Source: an uncultured Porphyromonadaceae bacterium
Lineage (GTDB): Bacteria; Bacteroidota; Bacteroidia; Bacteroidales; Muribaculaceae
Assembly (NCBI GenBank): GCA_947573485.1
Contig: CANPGB010000001.1
Location: 1 to 64,000, forward strand
Reading direction: 5' to 3'
DNA length: 64,000 bases
Shown one piece after another: positions 32,835-41,488 of the stretch. Each line of letters opens with the position of its first letter. Within the stretch, counting starts at the first letter, position 1. The notes below the pieces were generated by a model that was not told the DNA's origin, made no database searches, and was given only the letters and a program-made list of their open reading frames with translations. A program made the translations under genes and the position numbers.

Positions 32835-35408
32835 TTATTTAACAGCAATCTTGAGGGTCTTGCCGGCAGCGCGCACGAGGTAAACGCCCTTGGCGAGGGT
32901 GCTTGCGTCGTAAGCGTCGAAGCCTTCGGCAACCTTCTGACCGTTGAGGTTGAAGATTTCGATAGCTGTGTCGAGAGCCGAGATCATGCGGCCGTCGTAG
33001 CTGAGGCCGTGCTCAGCGGCAACGTCTTCAACACCGGTCTCGATGATGCGGAAGTACGACATGTTCTCGTCGATCTGGTAAAGCTGGTTGCGGTAAGCCA
33101 TACCGAACGAGAGGTAGTAGAGGGTTTCGGCGTTGTAAACGTTGGTGGCGATGTTAGCCTCGAAGTGACGTGTCTCGCCGAGGTTCATTACGAGCGGACC
33201 GCCAACGTAGTTGATGAGTGCAAGACCCTGGGTAGAGGGAACGGCAACGACTGCGAAGAATTCATAAGCGAATACGCCTTCAGAGAGGGTGATGTCGCCT
33301 TCAACCATAATCTCGCGGGTGTCGGTAACCTGGAATACGTCTACGTCCTGACCGGCAACGCTTTCTTTCTTGACGGCAGCGCCTTTGATAACGGGAGCGC
33401 CGGAAGCGGTGAGGCGGGGAGCAGCGGGAGCGGCGTGCATAATCACGTCCTGGTCAACGTCTTCGAGGAATGCGTTGTAGGTCATTTCGTCGAAGAAGGT
33501 GAAGAACATTTCGGTGTCAGACGAGGTATCGAGCTGGTTGGTGAGCGCGTACATCGTAGTGGTGATGCTATAGGTCTGTTCCTCTCCGGGATTGAGAGTT
33601 ACAGCCACGCTCTCGCCGAGCATTGCCATCTGGCCTGTGCTTGTAAGACCGAGGCAGGGAGCGAAACCGCTTGTGAGCTGCTGGTCGGAGAAGTTCTTGA
33701 CGGTAAACTCAACCTGTGCAACGCAGCCGTAGTAGAGTTCGCTGATCTTGGCAGAGGTGATTGTGAGGCGGTTAACTTCCTCATAATCTACAGTGTACTC
33801 CGAGCCCTTCTTGGTGAGGGTCACGTAGTTGTAGTAGCTGTAGTTGGGCTTCACGGCACGCCATTCCTTGGTTGCCTCGTTGTACCAAGCCATGGTTACC
33901 TTATACTTGCCGTCGACAATCTTGCCGGCATCGGCGAGCTTCTTGATGTTGATTTTGGGAGCGTAGGTAGAGGCGGGGATACCGTAGCCTGCAGCGAGGT
34001 CAACAACCATTACGGTGTCTTTGACGACGTACTTGGTGGCATCGCCAACGGTTTCTTTAAATGTAAGGGTCGAATAAGTCTCCTGCTCGAATTTGCTGCC
34101 TGCGGTGCCGTTGATAGGCTCGAAGATAGCGCCGAGTTTCACGCTGAGGTCTTCGGGGTTGTAGTTCACCCACGAAGCGCTTGCTTCAACGAAGAGGTCG
34201 AATTTGAGCGAGTCGGCAACTACTTCGCCGTAGAGCGAGCCGCACTGGGTGAGTTCGAGGGGTTTTTCAACCACGGGTTCGCCTGTGGGGGGCTGGATGC
34301 CGAGGACAGCGTCCTGGGTGAAGTTGTAGCCGCCACCGCCGCCACCACCTGTGCCGAGGGCGTAGGGGTTGAGTGCGTCGATCTGGAAGTAGCCGTCCGA
34401 CATACCTGTCCAACCCCAGTTGAAGTGGAAGTAACCGTCTTTGTAGCCGTCGCAGATGAACGAGTGACCACCGCCGATGTAGCTGCCGCCACCGTACATG
34501 ATGGGGCCTACTTCCTTGAGGTTGTTATAGAGGAGTTCTTCCCACTCGTCGCGGCTGTAGTACTGGCGGAGCTGGTAGTCGATGTTGCCGTCGTAGTTGA
34601 AGTATGTGGCGAGAGCCTTGCCTACGTTCATGGCGAGAGCGCCCGACGAATCGGTGCCGTAGTCCATTTCAACAGCGTATCCGCAAGCCTTCATGAGGTT
34701 TGCAACGGCAAGTTCCTGAGCTTCATTGTAGTTGCCGGGCACGTAGGTGTCGAGCATGTTGTCCCAGTCGAAGGTAATGGTGGCCATGTTGAGCGAGAGC
34801 TTCTTGCCGCCGGTAGCCCACTGGTAGGTGACACGTCCCTGACCTTTGGCGGGATACTGCCAGTAGTTCATCATCTGTGCGAGCGCGGTAGCAACGCAGC
34901 CGGTGTATGTGCGGGTTGTGCCGACAGTGGGGCATTTTGCGTTGTAGGGCGCGCCCTGGTCCCACTGGGTCTTGATCATGGGGGCGATAGCCTCACGTTC
35001 GGCAGCCTTGTTGGTGGAGTAGCGGAGGATGTTTCCTTTGGCCACCTGAGCGTTGATGTAGTCGATCTGGTCGGCATACTGGCTGAGCCACCATTCGAGT
35101 TCGGGCGAGATAGTGCCGTCAACGGTAGCGTTGTCGGAGTAACCGAGGAGTGCTTCGGTGCAGTCGTCGGCGCTGACAGCGAGGTAACCTTTGCCGTCGT
35201 TACCGGCAAAGATGTAGACTGCGGGGGCACCCTGGGGTGTCATTGTTGTATGGGCCAGGCGGCTCTGGGTGCGGAGGCGCGAGGGAGCTTTCTGCTTTGC
35301 CGACGATGTTTCAAGACGAGCGAGGGCTTCGGCGGGTGTAAGGGTCTTTGCCCATGCTCCTGAGGCTGCCATGAGCAGCGCGAGGGCTGCCGCTGTATAT
35401 TTTTTCAT
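32835..35408 (-). CDS. Secreted C10 family (streptopain-type) cysteine peptidase
   Basis: The 857 residues start with a signal peptide (MKKYTAAALALLMAASGAWA) and an inhibitory pro-region (about 20-150; YLAVSADDCTEALLGYSDN). The mature domain has catalytic Cys171 (TGCVATALAQMMNYW) and His315 (GGGHSFICDGY), with the NWGWTGMSDGYF segment and a run of seven glycines, a loop feature of this family. A long beta-rich C-terminal part (about 400-790) and a T9SS-like tail (LSYDGRMISAL...GVYLVRAAGKTLKIAVK) follow. The ATG at 35408 was chosen because it begins the signal peptide; 32 upstream in-frame codons have no such feature. Likely a surface or secreted protease. Confidence 0.9.
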   Translation of the reverse strand: MKKYTAAALALLMAASGAWAKTLTPAEALARLETSSAKQKAPSRLRTQSRLAHTTMTPQGAPAVYIFAGNDGKGYLAVSADDCTEALLGYSDNATVDGTISPELEWWLSQYADQIDYINAQVAKGNILRYSTNKAAEREAIAPMIKTQWDQGAPYNAKCPTVGTTRTYTGCVATALAQMMNYWQYPAKGQGRVTYQWATGGKKLSLNMATITFDWDNMLDTYVPGNYNEAQELAVANLMKACGYAVEMDYGTDSSGALAMNVGKALATYFNYDGNIDYQLRQYYSRDEWEELLYNNLKEVGPIMYGGGSYIGGGHSFICDGYKDGYFHFNWGWTGMSDGYFQIDALNPYALGTGGGGGGGYNFTQDAVLGIQPPTGEPVVEKPLELTQCGSLYGEVVADSLKFDLFVEASASWVNYNPEDLSVKLGAIFEPINGTAGSKFEQETYSTLTFKETVGDATKYVVKDTVMVVDLAAGYGIPASTYAPKINIKKLADAGKIVDGKYKVTMAWYNEATKEWRAVKPNYSYYNYVTLTKKGSEYTVDYEEVNRLTITSAKISELYYGCVAQVEFTVKNFSDQQLTSGFAPCLGLTSTGQMAMLGESVAVTLNPGEEQTYSITTTMYALTNQLDTSSDTEMFFTFFDEMTYNAFLEDVDQDVIMHAAPAAPRLTASGAPVIKGAAVKKESVAGQDVDVFQVTDTREIMVEGDITLSEGVFAYEFFAVVAVPSTQGLALINYVGGPLVMNLGETRHFEANIATNVYNAETLYYLSFGMAYRNQLYQIDENMSYFRIIETGVEDVAAEHGLSYDGRMISALDTAIEIFNLNGQKVAEGFDAYDASTLAKGVYLVRAAGKTLKIAVK

Positions 35409-35460
35409 AGAGATTTCTGAAATGATATAATAATAAGGTGGGGCGAAAAAAGAGTTATAT

Positions 35461-35487
35461 GCGGGGCGGCAGTCAGAGCCGCCCCGC
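35461..35487 (-). terminator. GC-rich hairpin before the C10 peptidase gene
   Basis: GCGGGGCGGC (35461-35470) and GCCGCCCCGC (35478-35487), 7-base loop. It follows the stop of the leftward 732-residue protein gene by 33 bases. Confidence 0.7.
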
Positions 35488-35500
35488 TTTTGGAGTTCTC

Positions 35501-35516
35501 TCACCCCCGGGGGTGA
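35501..35516. repeat. 16-base perfect palindrome
   Basis: TCACCCCCGGGGGTGA, 3 bases past the stop of the 732-residue protein gene. With the hairpin at 35461-35487 it forms a double stem-loop. Confidence 0.6.
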
Positions 35517-35519
35517 TTA

Positions 35520-37718
35520 TTATTTCTTGATGAATTTGAGGGCGCCTTCAGAAGTGCGTGCGATGTAGGTGCCTGCGGGGAGGTGAGCTACGCTCACGGC
35601 TTCGGCAGCTGCAGCCACACGGATGCCCTGGAGGTTGTATACCTCGATGTATTCGCCGGCAGCGGTGAGAGCGGTGCCGTTGAATGCGATGTTACCTGCG
35701 GCGGCAGCGGCTTCGGGAGCCTTGATGCCTGCACCTGCGGGGTTGTCGAGGGGAAGGTCGTAAACGTCAACGGTGTATGTACCGGCTGCCTGGTTGTAGT
35801 ACATAACGGTGAGTTTGGGCACACCGATAGCCGAGTAGGGCATGATGGTGCCGAGCACGCCGTTTTCGTTGGGGGTGAGCAGGAGGATATCCTTGCCGTA
35901 GTAGTTGTCTTCAGAGTCAAGGTCGCGGGGCTGGCAGATGAGGAGTTCCTCAGTGGCGGTGCCGTCTTCCTGACCGCGCTTGATGAGCATCATGTATTCG
36001 CGGTTGTCGTCGCTGTGGAATACGTTGGGCTGGAGGGTGGCCGAGCTGATGAACGACATTGCGTAGTGAACAGCGAGACCCATGTTGACTTCGTCGGTGA
36101 AGAGCACTTTACCGGTTTTGTCGAGCCATGCGAAGCGCATGAAGGTGAAGTCGTCTTCGTCGGAGGGAGAGCGGAGCTCGCCGACGAAAGCGTAAGAGTC
36201 GCCGTAGGCAACGCGGTCAACGTTAGAGGTGAGGGGGTCGCCGAAGCCGTCGATTTCAAGAACATTGCTGAAGCTTGCTTCTTTCTCGCCGGTAAGGTTG
36301 TTTACCATGTGGAAGGTGTAGCCACCGTTGTTCTCGATGAACATTGTGAGGGGAGCGAAGCCGGGGAGGTCGGAGATACCGCTGAAGCCTTCGGCACCTT
36401 CGAAGAGGGTGAAGCGACGTGTACCGTCGGGGTTGTGAACGTAGAACGAGGAGATGTAGCTTTCGTCCTGACCTACATATTTATTCTGACGGTTAACGAT
36501 GAAGGCAGCTTTGCCGTTGCTCTCGTAGTTGTCGAAATCGATGTCGCCGGTGTACTTGAAGTTACCGATAGAGAAGAACGACGCGATGCAGGTGGGGTCG
36601 CTGTCTTTCACGAAAGGAATCTCGGTTGTCTGCACGAGTTCGGCCGAAGTATCGCCGAGCTTGTACATTTCAATCTTGATTGTATTGCTCTCGCGCTGTG
36701 TCATGTCGTCGTTGTAATCATAGTAGGGGTTGAAGAGGGGCTCGCCATACTGATGATAGATCATGAGGGGATCCTCGCCATGGAGCATCGAGATGCAGAA
36801 GCTAACGCTTTCCTGGTCGCCGGGGAGCATCTGGCAGGGGATGCTGTGCGAGATGATTTTTGTCATTTTGCCGTCGGCGCCAACCTTGCCGTAGGTGGTG
36901 AGGGTGATTTTAGCGCGGAGAAGGTTTTCCCAGAAGGCTGTGTTCTGGTCGCCCTCGGAGTCGCCTTCTTCAGCATAGGCTTCCTCGGCGGGATATTCTT
37001 CGCCCATGAGGGTGAGGAAGAAGCGCTCTTTGCCGCCGGGGACGGTTGCATCGAGCACGTCGGAAACGAGGTTGTCGATAGAGTAAACCACCTTGCTGTC
37101 GCCATCTTCGTCGGTTTCGCCGTCGAGGCTGTACACGAGCGAACGGTAGCGGGTGTTGCCGGGAGTCGAGGAGTTGATGGCAAGACCTACGATAACTTCA
37201 AACTTATCGTCGTCGTTGAAGAAGTTCTTGGAGAGAACGGGGAGGATGTCGATATAGGGCACGCGCACTTCGTCGGCGGCGTAATCCATTTTATCTTTGA
37301 TAGAGCCTACGAGCTTGTGCTCTGCGTTGTAGATGTTGATCTCGTAACCGCGGAGGATATAGTCGGTATACCACTCGTACTGAACGGCTTCGTTATCGAG
37401 TTCCATGGTGTAGAACCAGATTTCGCCGTTGGGGCCGTCGATGTCACCGAGTTTTGTCGAGGGGCCGTAGGTGTGCACGGGTGTGAACTCGGCATCAAAC
37501 TCGGCAGCACGACGCGTGTTCTTACCGAACATGCGGCGGTTGTTGTTCTCGATGTTGATGGCACGGTCGGAGGTAAAGGCACTCGACGTGTTCTTACCTT
37601 TGTAGACAAACTTGGTAAGGTCTACAGTAGCGCCCTGGAGCGCGGGTGCGGCGGTAGCGGCGGCACTGAACAAGAATGCCGATGCAACTGCTGCGCAGAT
37701 TTTGGTAGAAATGTGCAT
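35520..37718 (-). CDS. Secreted protein of unknown function with T9SS-like tail
   Basis: Not recognised. The 732 residues have a signal peptide (MHISTKICAAVASAFLFSAAATAA). The body is acidic and rich in Asp, Glu, Tyr and Phe, without obvious catalytic motifs; segments such as FYVHNPDGTRRFTLFEGAEG and YGDSYAFVGELRSPSDEDDF suggest beta structure, perhaps a propeller. The tail (EVYNLQGIRVAAAAE...GTYIARTSEGALKFIKK) resembles T9SS sorting domains. It is the first gene of the leftward block of secreted proteins and is followed by hairpins, so it is probably transcribed separately. Confidence 0.7.
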   Translation of the reverse strand: MHISTKICAAVASAFLFSAAATAAPALQGATVDLTKFVYKGKNTSSAFTSDRAINIENNNRRMFGKNTRRAAEFDAEFTPVHTYGPSTKLGDIDGPNGEIWFYTMELDNEAVQYEWYTDYILRGYEINIYNAEHKLVGSIKDKMDYAADEVRVPYIDILPVLSKNFFNDDDKFEVIVGLAINSSTPGNTRYRSLVYSLDGETDEDGDSKVVYSIDNLVSDVLDATVPGGKERFFLTLMGEEYPAEEAYAEEGDSEGDQNTAFWENLLRAKITLTTYGKVGADGKMTKIISHSIPCQMLPGDQESVSFCISMLHGEDPLMIYHQYGEPLFNPYYDYNDDMTQRESNTIKIEMYKLGDTSAELVQTTEIPFVKDSDPTCIASFFSIGNFKYTGDIDFDNYESNGKAAFIVNRQNKYVGQDESYISSFYVHNPDGTRRFTLFEGAEGFSGISDLPGFAPLTMFIENNGGYTFHMVNNLTGEKEASFSNVLEIDGFGDPLTSNVDRVAYGDSYAFVGELRSPSDEDDFTFMRFAWLDKTGKVLFTDEVNMGLAVHYAMSFISSATLQPNVFHSDDNREYMMLIKRGQEDGTATEELLICQPRDLDSEDNYYGKDILLLTPNENGVLGTIMPYSAIGVPKLTVMYYNQAAGTYTVDVYDLPLDNPAGAGIKAPEAAAAAGNIAFNGTALTAAGEYIEVYNLQGIRVAAAAEAVSVAHLPAGTYIARTSEGALKFIKK

Positions 37719-38180
37719 GGTTATTAAAATAGTAATAGGAATTTTTCTAATAAGTGAATAAACTGTAGCGGTGCCATGCGTGCGCCCGCGTAAGGATAGG
37801 ATTTTGAGGACAGAGGATTTATCTTACAAGTCGCCGGACACTACCGGCGGAAGGGTTCTGGGGGACGGAAATGTAATACATTGAGAATGTTTTCGGTTGC
37901 AAAGATACATTTCTTTTGAATACGGCTGCCGACCGAGCATGTTAAATGATGTTAATTGCGCATTTGGGATTATTCTTTAACTAAACAGGGCCTGCTTTTT
38001 AAATGTTTTTCGTTAAGATTTCGTTGATTTCCCTTGTCAAAACGACAAATCAAGGTTCAAAAGCAGAAAATTGTAGGCAAGTCGATAGGGCAAAATGCTT
38101 AAAAATCAAAAAAAAATGCCTTGTTTCGGCGAAATAGAATGTTTTTGACTAATTTTGCCGATTGAAAAAAACGCACCACC
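37719..38180. other. Divergent intergenic region with two -7 boxes
   Basis: 462 bases without a gene. On the minus strand TATCTTTG (37900-37907) is a -7 box for the 732-residue protein gene, giving a leader of about 175 bases. On the plus strand TAATTTTG (38150-38157) precedes topA by 23 bases. Neither has a TTTG at 19-21 bases. A stem GCCGG/CCGGC lies near 37832-37848. The rest is AT-rich with no repeat I can identify. Confidence 0.5.
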
Positions 38181-40517
38181 ATGAGCAATCCTAAGAATCT
38201 TGTCATTGTAGAGTCTCCCGCGAAAGCGAAGACTATCGAAAAATTCCTCGGCGACGACTACCGTGTGATGTCGAGCTACGGCCACATACGCGACCTCAAG
38301 AAGAAAACCTTCAGTATCGACGTCGACGGTGGCTTCGCACCCGTCTATGAGATTCCCGACGACAAGACCCAGCTCGTGGCAGAGTTGCGCAAGGCAGCGG
38401 CAGGAGCTACCACCGTGTGGCTCGCTTCCGATGAGGACCGCGAGGGAGAAGCCATAGCATGGCACCTCTACGAAGTGCTCGGGCTCAAACCCGAGAACAC
38501 CCGCCGCATAGTGTTCCACGAAATCACCAAAAAGGCTATTCTCAACGCCATAGCGCACCCTCGCGACATCGACCTTGCGCGCGTCGACGCCCAGCAGGCA
38601 CGCCGCGTGCTCGACCGCATAGTGGGCTTCGAGCTCTCGCCCGTGCTCTGGAAGCGCCTCAAGCCGGCACTCTCGGCGGGGCGTGTGCAGTCGGTGGCGG
38701 TGCGCCTCATAGTGGAGCGTGAGAACGAAATCAAGAAATTCGTGAGCGAGCCTTACTTCAGGGTCACTGCATCTTTTGCCGCCGGAGCCTCGACGCTCCG
38801 CGCCGAGCTTAGCCGCCGCCTTGGCGATGAGGCCGAGGCCTCCGACTTCCTCAAAGCCTGTGCCAAAGCCACTTTCAGCGTAGGCAATGTGGCCGTGAAA
38901 CCCCTGCACAAGTCGCCGGCGCCCCCCTTCACAACCTCTACCCTGCAGCAGGAGGCTGCCCGCAAGCTTGGCTTCTCGGTATCGCAGACCATGATGGTGG
39001 CACAGCGCCTCTATGAGAACGGACACATTACTTATATGCGTACCGACTCGCTCAACCTCTCCGACGAAGCCGTGGCCGCTATCTCGGCCCAGATAAAATC
39101 GCGGCTCGGCGAGCGCTACCTGCATGTGCGCAAATACCACACAGCCTCCAAGGGTGCGCAGGAAGCTCACGAAGCCATACGCCCCACCTACGTCGACACC
39201 GAGACCCTCGAAGGCGCCACCGCTCAGGAGCAGAAGCTCTACACTCTTATCCGCCGCCGCGCCATAGCCTCGCAAATGGCCGACGCCGAGATTCAGAAGA
39301 CCACAGTGGAGATAGCCGCGCCCTCGCTCCCCTACCCCTTCACGGCAACCGGCGAGGTTCTCCTCTTCGACGGCTTCCTGAAAGTGTACGCCGAGGGGCA
39401 TGACGATGAGCCCGCCGACAACTTCGACCAGCAGACGCTGCCCGCACTCACCGAGGGCGACAGCCTGAGTCTCACCGGCGCCGAGGCCACAGAGCGCTTC
39501 ACCCAGCACCCGCCACGCTACACCGAGGCCTCGCTCGTGAAAAAAATGGAGGAGCTCGGCATAGGCCGCCCCTCGACCTACGCTCCCACAATTTCCACCA
39601 TACAGCAGCGTGAGTATATCGAACGCGGCGAGCGCGAGGGCACGGCACGCGAATACACCACCCTGAACCTTGCCAAGGACGGAAAAATAGACCGCGAGGT
39701 GCGCTCGCAGCTCACAGGCGGTGAGAAAGGCAAGCTCATACCTACCGACATAGGCATGATTGTCAACGACTTCCTCACCGAATATTTCCCCGACATCCTC
39801 GACTACAACTTCACGGCCAACATCGAGGAGAAATTCGACGAGATAGCTCACGGCAAACTGCCATGGAACAACGAGATAGCCGATTTCTACAAGATGTTCC
39901 ACCCGGCGGTTGACTCGGCCCTCACCATTCAGAACGGCCCCAAATTCGGCGAGCGTCACCTGGGCACCGAACCCGGCACGGGCGCGCCCGTGAGTGTCAA
40001 AATCGGTCGTTTCGGTCCTGTCGTACAGATTGGCGACTCCGATTCCGACGAGAAACCGCGCTTCGCATCGCTGCTCAAAAACCAGTCGATGTCGACCATA
40101 ACCCTTGAGGAAGCGCTGCGCCTGTTCGACTTCCCCCGCGAGCTGGGCACCTTCGAGGAACTCCCCGTGCAGGTGGGCATAGGCCGCTTCGGCCCCTACG
40201 TGCGCCACGACGGCAAGTATGTGTCGATACCCAAAGACATACCCGCCGCCGAAGTCACCCTCGACCAGGCCATCGAGCTCATCAAAGCCAAACGCGAAGC
40301 CGAGAACAACAAGACCATAAAGACCTTTGCCGAGGAGCCCGACCTGCAGATTCTCAACGGTCGTTACGGCCCCTACATAGCCTTTAACAAAAAGAATTAC
40401 AAAATACCCCGCACCGTGGCCGACCCCGCCGCGCTCACCCTCGACGAGGCCAAGAAGATTATCGCCGAGGCCGACGCCGCTCCCGCCAAACCGCGCCGCG
40501 TGCCCCGCAAAAAATGA
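38181..40517 (+). CDS. topA: DNA topoisomerase I
   Basis: Relaxes negative supercoils by cutting one strand. The 778 residues show the TOPRIM domain (VIVESPAKAKTIEKFLG at the N-terminus, ASDEDREGEAIAWHL near 95-109) and the active-site Tyr285 in ITYMRTDSLNLS. Instead of the C-terminal zinc fingers of E. coli TopA it has repeats such as IGRFGPYVRHDGKYVSIP and NGRYGPYIAFNKKNYKIP, then a basic tail, as usual in Bacteroidota. Its stop overlaps the start of the pseudouridine synthase gene (ATGA). Confidence 0.97.
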   Translation: MSNPKNLVIVESPAKAKTIEKFLGDDYRVMSSYGHIRDLKKKTFSIDVDGGFAPVYEIPDDKTQLVAELRKAAAGATTVWLASDEDREGEAIAWHLYEVLGLKPENTRRIVFHEITKKAILNAIAHPRDIDLARVDAQQARRVLDRIVGFELSPVLWKRLKPALSAGRVQSVAVRLIVERENEIKKFVSEPYFRVTASFAAGASTLRAELSRRLGDEAEASDFLKACAKATFSVGNVAVKPLHKSPAPPFTTSTLQQEAARKLGFSVSQTMMVAQRLYENGHITYMRTDSLNLSDEAVAAISAQIKSRLGERYLHVRKYHTASKGAQEAHEAIRPTYVDTETLEGATAQEQKLYTLIRRRAIASQMADAEIQKTTVEIAAPSLPYPFTATGEVLLFDGFLKVYAEGHDDEPADNFDQQTLPALTEGDSLSLTGAEATERFTQHPPRYTEASLVKKMEELGIGRPSTYAPTISTIQQREYIERGEREGTAREYTTLNLAKDGKIDREVRSQLTGGEKGKLIPTDIGMIVNDFLTEYFPDILDYNFTANIEEKFDEIAHGKLPWNNEIADFYKMFHPAVDSALTIQNGPKFGERHLGTEPGTGAPVSVKIGRFGPVVQIGDSDSDEKPRFASLLKNQSMSTITLEEALRLFDFPRELGTFEELPVQVGIGRFGPYVRHDGKYVSIPKDIPAAEVTLDQAIELIKAKREAENNKTIKTFAEEPDLQILNGRYGPYIAFNKKNYKIPRTVADPAALTLDEAKKIIAEADAAPAKPRRVPRKK

Positions 40518-41452
40518 AATCTCCGAAACATAAACCTCTGTCGGCCAAACCCGGAACCCGCCCGGGCACTTTCAAGCCCGACAATATCATCACTTTCAGC
40601 GTAGCCGAGGGCGACCCCACGACTCTGCTCGAGTTCATTGCGGCAAAAATGCCCGACTCGCGCCGCACAACGCTGAAAGACTACCTCAAGTACCACCAGG
40701 TAATGGTGGGCTCCAACGTGACCACCGCCTTCAACCGCGAGCTCGCTCCCGGCGACGAAGTGAAGGTGAACACCACCCGCGAGTTCCAGGTTTTCAGCCA
40801 CCCGCGCATCAAGCTCGTATATGAGGACGACGATATAATCGTGATCGAGAAGGGCTACGGCCTGCTCTCGATGGGTACTGACAAGATAAAAGACGGTACG
40901 GCATACTCGATTCTGCGCGAGTACCTCAAGCGCAAAGACCCGCGCAACAAGCTCTTCATAGTGCACCGTCTTGACCGCGACACCTCGGGGCTTATGATGT
41001 TCGCCAAGAACATGAAAGCCAAGGAGACCATGCAGCACAACTGGAACAACATGGTGCTCGAGCGCAAGTATGTGGCTGTGATAGAAGGCAATCTCGAGCC
41101 TGAGGAAGGCACAATCCGCTCCTATCTTGCCGAGAACTCGGCTCACGAGGTCTACTCCACCAACGACCCCGAGAAAGGTCAGCTCGCCGTAACTTACTAC
41201 AAGACCCTCAAGGCAGGCAAACCTTACTCAATGGTTGAGCTGAGCCTCGCCACCGGCCGCAAGAACCAGATTCGCGTGCACATGAAAGACTCCGGGCACC
41301 CCATTGCCGGCGACCGCCGCTACGGCGCCAAGTCGTCGCCCATACACCGCCTGTGTCTGCATGCGCGCACGCTGCGCTTTGTGCACCCGGTTACGCGCCG
41401 CGACATGAATTTCTCGTGTCCGCTGCCCTCGGGCTTCAACCGTCTGGTATAA
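40514..41452 (+). CDS. RluA-family RNA pseudouridine synthase
   Basis: Converts specific uridines in rRNA or tRNA to pseudouridine. The 312 residues have an S4-like N-terminal region (about 30-95; FIAAKMPDSRRTTLKDYLKY) and the catalytic domain with IVHRLDRDTSGLMMFAK (catalytic Asp154), RKYVAVIEG and LATGRKNQIRVHM. Target position cannot be told. It overlaps topA by four bases and is probably co-transcribed with it. The first 25 residues are basic and probably disordered. Confidence 0.93.
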   Translation: MKSPKHKPLSAKPGTRPGTFKPDNIITFSVAEGDPTTLLEFIAAKMPDSRRTTLKDYLKYHQVMVGSNVTTAFNRELAPGDEVKVNTTREFQVFSHPRIKLVYEDDDIIVIEKGYGLLSMGTDKIKDGTAYSILREYLKRKDPRNKLFIVHRLDRDTSGLMMFAKNMKAKETMQHNWNNMVLERKYVAVIEGNLEPEEGTIRSYLAENSAHEVYSTNDPEKGQLAVTYYKTLKAGKPYSMVELSLATGRKNQIRVHMKDSGHPIAGDRRYGAKSSPIHRLCLHARTLRFVHPVTRRDMNFSCPLPSGFNRLV

Positions 41453-41488
41453 GAGCAAGTATAAAACCTCCCCTCCCCCACACATCAC

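Noticed and set aside
33009-35363. 784-codon plus-strand ORF antisense to the C10 peptidase
   Set aside because: A shadow of the peptidase codons; no signal peptide, motif or promoter. The same holds for 35583-37727, 26980-29040, 38106-40208 and 46370-49114.
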